In this document: positions 53,473 to 61,014 of the stretch, one piece after another
Layout: every line of letters starts with the position of its first letter
Numbering within the stretch: position 1 is the stretch's first letter
Source: WRGT01 sp942493035
Lineage (GTDB): Bacteria; Spirochaetota; UBA4802; UBA5550
Reading direction: 5' to 3'
Assembly: GCA_942493035.1 (NCBI GenBank)
Contig: OW818666.1
Coordinates: forward strand, 2,542,001-2,606,000
Length of the DNA: 64,000 nt
Position numbers and translations under genes: made by a program
The notes under the pieces: model-generated
What the model saw: only the letters and a program-made list of their open reading frames with translations
What the model was told of the DNA's origin: nothing
Databases searched by the model: none

Positions 53473-54657
53473 TCAGTTAGTTTTAATAATTATCTCCACT
53501 CTGCGGTTCTTCGCCCTTCCCTGTTCAGTTGAGTTATCCACGAGAGGGTTACTCTGCCCATAGCCCTTATACGAAAACTTATCGTGCCCGCTTTTTGATT
53601 TAAGATATTCCGACACCCTCATGGCCCGCTTCTCGGACAGAGCGAGATTATATGTTTTCTCACCTTTACTGTCGGTATGGCCCTCTACTATAATCTCACG
53701 GTCGGGATATTTCTTTTTTATTGCTTCAGCAATCTGATCAAGTTTTGCTCTTGTATCATCTCTCAAATCATGTTTATTAAAGTCAAAAAGAAGATCATTC
53801 ATCCGGAGGACAATACCACGTTTATCTACATCTGCATCTACACCGTCCGGGAGTTCCTTCTGCAATTCCTCCTTTGCAGTCTCTTTCTCTTTAGGTGTAA
53901 AATTTTTATACAGGCTGTTCTCTGTTTTGATGTTCATATGAAACTCCGCGGATGCGAGAGTCTGACCCCCGGTTGCGAAAATAAAAGCAATCTGATACGC
54001 ATCCTGAATATCTCGCGGTTTATTATTGGCAATATCCCAGTGTATTATACCTTTATTCTCGCCCGAAATTCTTATGGGAAAATCATCGGGAAATCCTGTT
54101 CCGGATGTATCAACATTTATTGCATAGTAATAATTGATAACGGCGATATCCTTCTCATTATCCTTTATCACTTTTACAAAAGTATATTCAACCGGGAAGG
54201 TGAGTTTAAATGGTCTCGAAAAATTATCGAGCACCATCTCACCATCAGCTTTCCATGAATCATTGACTTTAATATCTTTATCGGGGAAAGATGGGATATG
54301 CCGGAGATTGGGCATATAATCTCCCTTCTTAACAATAAACCGGCCGGAGGGCTCAATGAGAAAATCCACCATAGACTGATTGACCATTTTAAATGAGTTT
54401 GCGCCATACTCTTTTTCATGAACTGAAAAAACTCCATGCACCCTGTTCAGTTTATCCGATTTATCTGTACATGTGATATCAATGATGTTCCGCTCTTCAT
54501 ATATTCTGTTGAGCTTCGCGTTTATATAATATTTTATCCCGGCAGTCTTTACCATTTCAATCCGGTCATCTTTTGCAAGATTCCAGCTGAGCATATAAGC
54601 AGAGGCGTGGCAGGCAAATGAAAGAATAATTGCAGCAGAAAAAAATATCTTTTTCAT
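53473..54657 (-). CDS. OmpA-family protein with peptidoglycan-binding domain
   Basis: The 394-residue protein has a signal peptide (IFFSAAIILSFACHASA). A long N-terminal beta-rich domain of unknown type follows. The C-terminal OmpA domain starts at about residue 285: LLFDFNKHDLRDDTRAKLDQ, IIVEGHTDSKGEKTYNLALS, RRVEIII. This anchors the protein to peptidoglycan from the outer membrane or periplasm. It is a single-gene unit with a terminator. The N-domain repeatedly has YYAINVD/GIIHWDI strands; its role is unknown. Confidence 0.9.
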   Translation of the reverse strand: MKKIFFSAAIILSFACHASAYMLSWNLAKDDRIEMVKTAGIKYYINAKLNRIYEERNIIDITCTDKSDKLNRVHGVFSVHEKEYGANSFKMVNQSMVDFLIEPSGRFIVKKGDYMPNLRHIPSFPDKDIKVNDSWKADGEMVLDNFSRPFKLTFPVEYTFVKVIKDNEKDIAVINYYYAINVDTSGTGFPDDFPIRISGENKGIIHWDIANNKPRDIQDAYQIAFIFATGGQTLASAEFHMNIKTENSLYKNFTPKEKETAKEELQKELPDGVDADVDKRGIVLRMNDLLFDFNKHDLRDDTRAKLDQIAEAIKKKYPDREIIVEGHTDSKGEKTYNLALSEKRAMRVSEYLKSKSGHDKFSYKGYGQSNPLVDNSTEQGRAKNRRVEIIIKTN

Positions 54658-54805
54658 AAGACGAATCTCCAGGCAGATTATATCTGCACTTTGATTTTCG
54701 GATAATTATGTCATATTTATTAGCATTTTTACTGCAGAAAACTGATTTTTTATAAATGCAGCAGAAAACATAAATGTGGAATTCTGATTATCATATAATT
54801 ACAGA

Positions 54806-55360
54806 CTAAACAAGACCTGCAGATCTGTTCTTCCTGAACTCTTCTATAAGATGATAAACAAGTATACCATATGCAACGGATACATTCAGCGATTGTTTAA
54901 TACCGTACATCGGAATTTCTACAGCCATATCAGCCAGAGCGACAGCCTCTTCGGAAAGTCCCTCCACTTCATTACCGAGCATCAGACACATGGGGAATTT
55001 GTATTCAGCTTCAAGGTAATTTACACTTGAATCGGTATGCTCAAGCGCAACGATTGAATACCCATCGGACTTAAGCTTTTTTATCACGGAGATTGTATCA
55101 TCGTTATTTTCCCAGGGGACGGTCTCCACGCTCCCCAATGCTGTTTTAGTTATTTCTTTACGCGGAGGGAAACCTGTATATCCGCAGAGCCATAACTTTT
55201 CAATAAGGGCGCCATCTGAAGTTCTGAACATCGATCCGACATTATAGAGACTTCTTACATTTTCAGCAATCACCGCCACGGGAAATCTTTCGGTCTCTTC
55301 GAGTTCGGCAATCCCCGGTCTCTTACCCTTTATCTCTTCATTTGAAAGTTTTACCGGCAT
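54806..55360 (-). CDS. TrmH/SpoU-family RNA 2'-O-methyltransferase
   Basis: The 184-residue SPOUT methyltransferase has motif 1 AENVRSLYNVGSMFRTSDG, motif 2 MLGNEVEGLSEEA, and motif 3 IPMYGIKQSLNVSVAYGIL. These are the SAM-knot motifs of tRNA/rRNA ribose methylases such as TrmL or TrmH. It has no extra N-terminal RNA-binding domain, so the substrate is not clear. It is transcribed on its own. Confidence 0.9.
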   Translation of the reverse strand: MPVKLSNEEIKGKRPGIAELEETERFPVAVIAENVRSLYNVGSMFRTSDGALIEKLWLCGYTGFPPRKEITKTALGSVETVPWENNDDTISVIKKLKSDGYSIVALEHTDSSVNYLEAEYKFPMCLMLGNEVEGLSEEAVALADMAVEIPMYGIKQSLNVSVAYGILVYHLIEEFRKNRSAGLV

Positions 55361-55502
55361 ATGACTCCTCCCCCTTCTGATCTATAACTACTGCTGAAAT
55401 TAAAAACAGCAGACCTGGATTGGTCAAGCCCTTTAACCTGCATATATATTAAAAAAAGTTTATCCATTAACCGGCAGCATTCTATATACGCCGCACCATT
55501 GG

Positions 55503-55579
55503 CACGGTTTATAAAAATTTTACCAGGAGTTTATAAGTTTTTATAAACCGTGGATGTTTTAATAAAAATTTAAAACATC
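55503..55579. promoter_or_regulatory. Two adjacent perfect hairpins upstream of speD
   Basis: cacggtttataaaaa (55503-55517) pairs exactly with tttttataaaccgtg (55538-55552). Immediately after, gatgttttaa (55553-55562) pairs with ttaaaacatc (55570-55579). They lie in the divergent region between trmH-like and speD, about 115 bases before speD, and could be a leader or operator. I see no resemblance to a known SAM riboswitch. Confidence 0.6.
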
Positions 55580-55694
55580 AAAGCTGCTGAAAATATTATT
55601 GACTTTCATACTCAATCATAAAAATACTAAAAAATATTTATCCGGATTATTTATCATAATTCTGAATCAGGCATAGACTATTTAAGGAAATTTA

Positions 55695-56096
55695 ATGGAT
55701 TATCTTGGCAGACATTTACTTGCTGAATTTTATCAATGCAGCAGAGAGACTCTTAATGATGAAAATAAAATTTCATCTATTATGACAATGGCTGTAGAAG
55801 TATCAAAAGCCACAATCATCCGGCCATTTTTCCACAAATTTTCACCACAGGGTGTGAGCGGAATAATTGTTATAGCGGAATCTCATCTGGCAATTCACAC
55901 TTGGCCGGAACATGGCTATGCCGCCGTTGATCTATTCAGCTGCGGTGATTTCGATTTCACCGGTGCATTAAAATATATAAGGGATAACCTCAATGCTGAA
56001 AAATATTCGATCCTCAGTATTAAAAGAGGAGTAGATGTAAACTCAACTTCAGATGATCACGCAGAACATTTTGAATCTCAGAAAATCATCCTTTAG
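55695..56096 (+). CDS. speD: S-adenosylmethionine decarboxylase proenzyme
   Basis: SpeD makes decarboxylated SAM, the aminopropyl donor for spermidine. The 133-residue protein is the short bacterial SpeH type. It self-cleaves at the ES bond of the conserved ESHLAIHTWPE; Ser63 becomes the pyruvoyl group, with His68 and Cys83 as partner residues. No speE is adjacent. GGAAATTTA precedes the start. Confidence 0.95.
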   Translation: MDYLGRHLLAEFYQCSRETLNDENKISSIMTMAVEVSKATIIRPFFHKFSPQGVSGIIVIAESHLAIHTWPEHGYAAVDLFSCGDFDFTGALKYIRDNLNAEKYSILSIKRGVDVNSTSDDHAEHFESQKIIL

Positions 56097-56421
56097 GAAA
56101 TAATCTAAAAGATTCTAAACTCCCCTCCAGGTGCGGGAGTCAACTGTCAGATATATACTTTTAACTATTACAAAGTATATGCGCTGAAAATAATTTTCTC
56201 TTAGCGATATTTGCATTACATTAAAGAGTATCACTTGAGAAATAATATCATCGAAGAACGTAGAGCCGAAAACTCCTTAATAGGCCCCGCAGGAGCCCTG
56301 CGGGGCCTATTAAGTGGCTACTGCCCCCTAAACCCTTTGAAGATGATTTATTAGGACTGCCATAAAGATTTAAAACGGAATGATTTTATCATACGGATGT
56401 ATAAACATAAATGAGAGTAAA
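56097..56421. repeat. Intergenic region with family Q copy 3 (18-bp perfect hairpin)
   Basis: The copy occupies 56266-56352 on the minus strand (AATAAATCA..GGGTTTAGGGGGCAGTAG, then CCACTTAATAGGCCCCGCAG). Inside it cttaataggccccgcagg (56276-56293) pairs exactly with cctgcggggcctattaag (56297-56314) around agc. Apart from that the region has no gene or clear promoter. Confidence 0.75.
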
Positions 56422-58239
56422 ATGATTACTAAGAATTTAAAAGAACGGATGATGGGGGATTTTGTAATTGATCCCAGGCATGATATAGTAATTTACGATA
56501 TTATTGTAAGAGATGGGTTTATCCCGTTTACACTTCTTCTGGGATTAATACTCACGATTCTTATCATAGCTGTGCGGGCAGTTTATGGATACGACATGTT
56601 CAGCATATTCCACTTCATGTACTCATCATTTTTTATTAGTTTCTTCTTTTTGTATAAGTATTTTCCCAGACAGGGACTGTTCAGATTTCTGATATTTATG
56701 ATGTTCATTATTTCGCTCTGGATCTCAATGATAACTGCAGAACACAGACTAAATGAATATCTTATTATTCTTATTTTTCCAGTAATAACATACAATCTAT
56801 CAGGTATAAAAACAGGAACCATATGGAATATTGTTTCAGGATTATTTTTTGCGGCAGCAATTGCAGTAACGCAGACCGGACTGGTTCAGACCGGTTATCA
56901 GGTTTCTAACCTTGTAATCACATTTCTGGTATATATTTTTATTTCTGTTTTTTCATACTATGCCGAACTGCGTCATTCCAGTATTGAAAAACTGCTTTTG
57001 CGCCAGCTTTATTATGATAATACCAGCGGGCTCCCTAACAGAAAAATGCTCATCGAAGATATCGCTCATAAAATTTACCCCTCACTTATCATCCTGAGAA
57101 TTGATAACTTTCACGATATCAATACCTTCTTCGGCTACTCAATGGGTGACGACTTCCTGAAATTCATCGGCAGAAGGATCAATCTATTCAACTCATCAAT
57201 AAAAGTAAAAGCTTATAATCTCACCGGCGGGGAATTTGCCTTTGTACCGGATATAAAACAGACCGGTGATGAGGCGCTAGAAAAGCTCAGGTCAATTGCA
57301 TCAAATCTGATAAACCATATGGCTGAGGAAAAATATATTCATCAGGAAACACACATCCCGCTGAATCCATTCATCGGCATAGCTCCGTATTTTGACGGCA
57401 GTGATGGACTGATCTCTCAGGCGGATATTGCTCTTCATCATGCGATAAGTAAAAAGCTCACCTTTCATGTATATAACAATGACGACAAAGACCGGATACG
57501 ATACATAGATAATGTAAACATTCTTTCCGATCTTAACAATGCTCTGCTCAATGATAGAATCATTCCGTATTTCCAGGCTATAATAAACAACAGCAACGGT
57601 AAAATTGACAAGTACGAATCTCTCCTGCGGATTATCGATGCTGAAGGTAAACCTCAGTTACCGGGAAAATATCTTGAAGTTGCGCGAAAGACAAACCTGT
57701 ATCACGAACTGACAAAAATTATGATAAAGAAAGTTTTTGAATACATGGAACTTAACACAAGTTCATTCTCAATCAATATCTCCGCGGAGGATATCTATAA
57801 TCCCGACTTTCCGTCTTACCTTGAAGAGATGATGAAAAGCCATCCCTGGTGCTATAAAAGAATAATCCTGGAACTTGTCGAATCGGAAAGATTCGACAAT
57901 TACGGTTTTGTTAGAGATTTCATCAGAAAATGCCGGAAGACAGGTTACACTTTTGCCATAGACGACTTTGGTACCGGATACTCCAATTTTTCACATTTAA
58001 CCAAGCTGCATATAGACTTCGTAAAATTCGATGGTTCACTTATACAGAAAATAGATTCAGATCCGGTAACGCGAATCATTGTAAAAAATATTGCTGCTCT
58101 CTGCAGAGAACTTAACGTTAAAACAATAGCCGAATTTGTTGATAACGAATTTATTTTAAACACTGTAAATGAATATGGAATTGACTATTCTCAGGGGAGT
58201 TTTATAAATTCACCATCACCACATTTGATTAACGATTGA
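56422..58239 (+). CDS. Membrane protein with degenerate GGDEF and EAL domains
   Basis: The 605-residue product starts at MITKNLKERM (GAGAG upstream); an ATG at 56380 would add 14 residues. Six or so membrane helices span about 32-180. The GGDEF domain follows (NTSGLPNR) but its active site reads TGGEF at 268-272, so cyclase activity is unlikely. The EAL domain appears competent: KYESLLR (Glu399), SINIS (Asn452), ILELVE (Glu484), AIDDFGTGYSNFSHLTKL (Asp514/515), KFDG (Lys535), IAEFVD (Glu571). It probably degrades or senses cyclic di-GMP. Confidence 0.88.
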   Translation: MITKNLKERMMGDFVIDPRHDIVIYDIIVRDGFIPFTLLLGLILTILIIAVRAVYGYDMFSIFHFMYSSFFISFFFLYKYFPRQGLFRFLIFMMFIISLWISMITAEHRLNEYLIILIFPVITYNLSGIKTGTIWNIVSGLFFAAAIAVTQTGLVQTGYQVSNLVITFLVYIFISVFSYYAELRHSSIEKLLLRQLYYDNTSGLPNRKMLIEDIAHKIYPSLIILRIDNFHDINTFFGYSMGDDFLKFIGRRINLFNSSIKVKAYNLTGGEFAFVPDIKQTGDEALEKLRSIASNLINHMAEEKYIHQETHIPLNPFIGIAPYFDGSDGLISQADIALHHAISKKLTFHVYNNDDKDRIRYIDNVNILSDLNNALLNDRIIPYFQAIINNSNGKIDKYESLLRIIDAEGKPQLPGKYLEVARKTNLYHELTKIMIKKVFEYMELNTSSFSINISAEDIYNPDFPSYLEEMMKSHPWCYKRIILELVESERFDNYGFVRDFIRKCRKTGYTFAIDDFGTGYSNFSHLTKLHIDFVKFDGSLIQKIDSDPVTRIIVKNIAALCRELNVKTIAEFVDNEFILNTVNEYGIDYSQGSFINSPSPHLIND

Positions 58240-58250
58240 TTAGAGAGTAT

Positions 58251-59054
58251 ATGACAGAGAAACTCCCATTTCTTATTATAATTCCGCATGGCGGACTTCA
58301 TATCCCGGAAGAATTATTCGGCTACGAGAATCTTAGTCCTCTTAACATTTTTTTCGAAGCAGACGCCGGCGCAGAGGAGATCTTCTCTTTGAATGATTCT
58401 GTTCTAAAAATAATATCGACAGATATATCAAAAATCTTTGTCGATCCCGATAGAGAATATAAGCAGCTTTTCCCTGTTACTAACGATGGAGTCATCAAGT
58501 CAAAAACTTCAATGAATAGAGACGTGTTTAGAAGCGACTGCTACCCCGATGATATTGCAATATCAAATATCCTCCACAGATACTATTTCCCCTTTCACGA
58601 ATCGATAAGAAATTCCATTAAAGATATGAAATTCAAAGCAATAATTGAATGTCATACTCATATGCCTGTTGGACCTGCAAATTCACCGGATAAGGGGAAA
58701 CCCAGGCCTCTTGTAATTACGGGATATACTGTGGATACAGACTCTGGAGTAAAGCAGACAGCAACTGCTGATATGGCCATGGAACTTGCGTCTTCTGTAG
58801 CGAAGAGTCTGTCAAAGGAGGGTGAGACTGTTTCGGATATTTACAGAGTATCCGACCATGACAGCAGGGGATTTATTATGAAAAATTACAGTTTGTCCGG
58901 AATACCGGTGCTGAGCCTCTCGATATCAAGGTCACTTTTTTTAAATGAAAACTATTTCAATCTTGAAAAAATGATTATCGATGATCAGCGCATTAATAAA
59001 ATAAGCGGACTGGTTCAGTCCGCTCTGGAAAGATTTTACAGAAAATGTTTTTAA
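58251..59054 (+). CDS. N-formylglutamate amidohydrolase-like protein
   Basis: The 267-residue protein starts at ATG 58251 behind GAGAG; a TTG at 58236 overlaps the previous gene and seems unlikely. Motifs are IIIPHGGLHIPEEL, FVDPDREY, MNRDVF, ECHTHMPVGPAN and VYRVSDHD-like YRVSDHDSRGFIM. These fit the FGase family, zinc amidases named from histidine degradation. Without other hut genes nearby the true substrate is unknown. It lies 11 bases after the EAL gene, so it is in the same operon. Confidence 0.85.
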   Translation: MTEKLPFLIIIPHGGLHIPEELFGYENLSPLNIFFEADAGAEEIFSLNDSVLKIISTDISKIFVDPDREYKQLFPVTNDGVIKSKTSMNRDVFRSDCYPDDIAISNILHRYYFPFHESIRNSIKDMKFKAIIECHTHMPVGPANSPDKGKPRPLVITGYTVDTDSGVKQTATADMAMELASSVAKSLSKEGETVSDIYRVSDHDSRGFIMKNYSLSGIPVLSLSISRSLFLNENYFNLEKMIIDDQRINKISGLVQSALERFYRKCF

Positions 59055-59079
59055 ATTCACAATTGTAAATTATGGCCTT

Positions 59080-59514
59080 CTACTGAAAGAACTTAACTGA
59101 TTCCATTTTCTTATTCAGCACAATGAATGCATCCTGAACCTTTTTATCTTTAACTATATTCTTCACATTCTCTTTAAGGAAAACCTGTTCAAATTTATTT
59201 CCGGTATTTTCAAGCTTCTCAAGATCCGCTTTTAGTTCAGCAGGGGGATTCTCCACCCATTTATCAATATCGGGATAACTTTTCTTTATCTCTAAACTCT
59301 TTTCAGAGAGCTTAACAAGCTTATTCCCGAATACGTCAACAGCAGTCACGGCATCATCCGCCTTGGTCGATTTCTCAAGAAGTGCAAGAAACTCCTCCTG
59401 AGTAGCGACTACTTCATTGATAAACTCTCTTATATCACTGTATTTTTTTTTGCCGCTGCATGAAACAGCAGCTATCATTATCATTACAACTGTAACGCCT
59501 GTTATTCTTTTCAT
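59080..59514 (-). CDS. Small helical lipoprotein
   Basis: The 144-residue protein has a lipobox (MIMIAAVSCSG). The mature part is mainly helical and charged (AVDVFGNKLVKLSEKSLEIK, LKADLEKLENTGNKFEQVFL). Its family is unknown to me. It is the last gene of the carB-pyrR-trxB run, 20 bases after trxB, and so may be co-expressed. Confidence 0.75.
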   Translation of the reverse strand: MKRITGVTVVMIMIAAVSCSGKKKYSDIREFINEVVATQEEFLALLEKSTKADDAVTAVDVFGNKLVKLSEKSLEIKKSYPDIDKWVENPPAELKADLEKLENTGNKFEQVFLKENVKNIVKDKKVQDAFIVLNKKMESVKFFQ

Positions 59515-59534
59515 TATATTATATTCTCCATTTA

Positions 59535-60452
59535 TTATGAGCAGTAATTGCCTGTAAGATACTCATAGGCACTAAGCACTGCTGTTGCTCCATCGGCAGC
59601 TGCCATTACAATCTGTCTTTTCGACCCGCTACGGATATCTCCTGCAGCATAAAGTCCTTCAACTGCAGTATGCATATTCATATCAACAATTACCTCTTTA
59701 TGCTCATTAAGAAGTTCAGCATCAACAAATGAAGTATTGGGATCGTATCCGATAAAGATGAACACTCCATCAGTATCAAGCTTGCTTATTGCTCCTGTCG
59801 CTGTATTTTTTAAAGTAACAGAACTGACTGTTGTATCACCATTTACCGACTCAATATTTGTACAGAGTACCGGTACTATTTTTTCATTACCAAGAACTCT
59901 TTTCTGCAGAATATCAGCTCCACGAAAATGCTCTCTTCTGTGGATCAGATACACTTTACTTGCAAACCTTGTGAGAAAAAAAGCCTCCTCAAGAGCGACG
60001 TCTCCTCCCCCGGCAACTACTGTTACTTTGTCTTTATAAAAAGCCCCGTCGCATGTTGCACAGTATGAAACACCCCTTCCGAGAAACTCCTTCTCACCTG
60101 AAACATTAAGCCTTCTGTTAAAAGCTCCCGCTGCAATGATTACACTTCTTGCCTGAATCTCTCCATCTGCAAGTGAAACAGTAAAAACTCCCGCATCTTT
60201 TTTAATAGACACAACTTCTGCAGAAATAATCTCCGCACCAAGTCTTCTTGTCTGCTCCTCCATATCAGCCATGAGTTTCCATCCCGCAACAGGATCAACA
60301 AATCCGGGATAATTTTCAATCTCATACGAGTTTATAACCTGTCCGCCGGGTGAGAACTTTTCGACTATTACAAGATCGAGCCCGGCTCTCATCCCGTAGA
60401 TTCCCGCGGTAAGCCCGGCAGGACCGCCGCCTATAATTACAAGATCTTTCAT
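59535..60452 (-). CDS. trxB: Thioredoxin reductase
   Basis: TrxB reduces thioredoxin with NADPH via FAD. The 305-residue protein has the FAD motif IIGGGPAGLTAG, redox centre CATCDG (Cys131/Cys134), NADPH motif VAGGGDVALEEAFFLT, and the FAD C-terminal motif GLYAAGDIRSGSKRQIVMAA. All are in place and of normal length. It follows pyrR with 19 bases between, part of one operon. Confidence 0.96.
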   Translation of the reverse strand: MKDLVIIGGGPAGLTAGIYGMRAGLDLVIVEKFSPGGQVINSYEIENYPGFVDPVAGWKLMADMEEQTRRLGAEIISAEVVSIKKDAGVFTVSLADGEIQARSVIIAAGAFNRRLNVSGEKEFLGRGVSYCATCDGAFYKDKVTVVAGGGDVALEEAFFLTRFASKVYLIHRREHFRGADILQKRVLGNEKIVPVLCTNIESVNGDTTVSSVTLKNTATGAISKLDTDGVFIFIGYDPNTSFVDAELLNEHKEVIVDMNMHTAVEGLYAAGDIRSGSKRQIVMAAADGATAVLSAYEYLTGNYCS

Positions 60453-60471
60453 TTATAACACCAACTAATTA

Positions 60472-61014
60472 TTATTTCCCGCTCACAATATAAACCGCAT
60501 CTTCAACTTTATCTGTTGCAGACAATCTTACCTTCACCTGATCTTCATGAGTTGTCTCAATTTTAAATCCGCAGTAATCGGGCTGAATAGGAAGTTCACG
60601 CCCTCCCCGGTCAACAAGGACAAAAAGTTTTATAGAGAATGGTCTGCCGAAAGTTGTAAGGGTTTCCAGCGCAGCCTTTGTTGTCCTGCCCGAGAAGAGA
60701 ACATCATCAACGATGAGTATATTCTTTTTATTGATATTAAACTCTATCAGAGTCTCTTTCAGAACCGGAAGTTTACCCCTGGTTGTCAGATCATCGCGGT
60801 AGAATGATATATCAAGCGTACCATGCTTAATCTCTTTACCCGATAGTTTTTCAATCTCTTTTCTGATTCTATCGGCCAGCTCAACACCGCGAGTATGAAT
60901 CCCTATAATGGCAAACTGATCTAAATCTTCAATATCTTTAAAAATCGCATTCGATGATTCTATGATTATTTTATCAATCTCATCTTTGCTCAGAATTTTT
61001 TTTTCATCAGACAT
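60472..61014 (-). CDS. pyrR: Pyrimidine operon regulator / uracil phosphoribosyltransferase
   Basis: PyrR controls pyrimidine gene expression and has uracil phosphoribosyltransferase activity. The 180-residue protein has the PRPP-binding loop ILIVDDVLFSGRTTKAAL and the PyrR pattern GIHTRGVELADRI, LDISFYRDDL and LVDRGGRELPIQPDYCG. Its ATG directly abuts the carB stop (TAGATG), so they are translationally coupled. Any RNA target would be upstream of carB, outside the window. Confidence 0.95.
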   Translation of the reverse strand: MSDEKKILSKDEIDKIIIESSNAIFKDIEDLDQFAIIGIHTRGVELADRIRKEIEKLSGKEIKHGTLDISFYRDDLTTRGKLPVLKETLIEFNINKKNILIVDDVLFSGRTTKAALETLTTFGRPFSIKLFVLVDRGGRELPIQPDYCGFKIETTHEDQVKVRLSATDKVEDAVYIVSGK

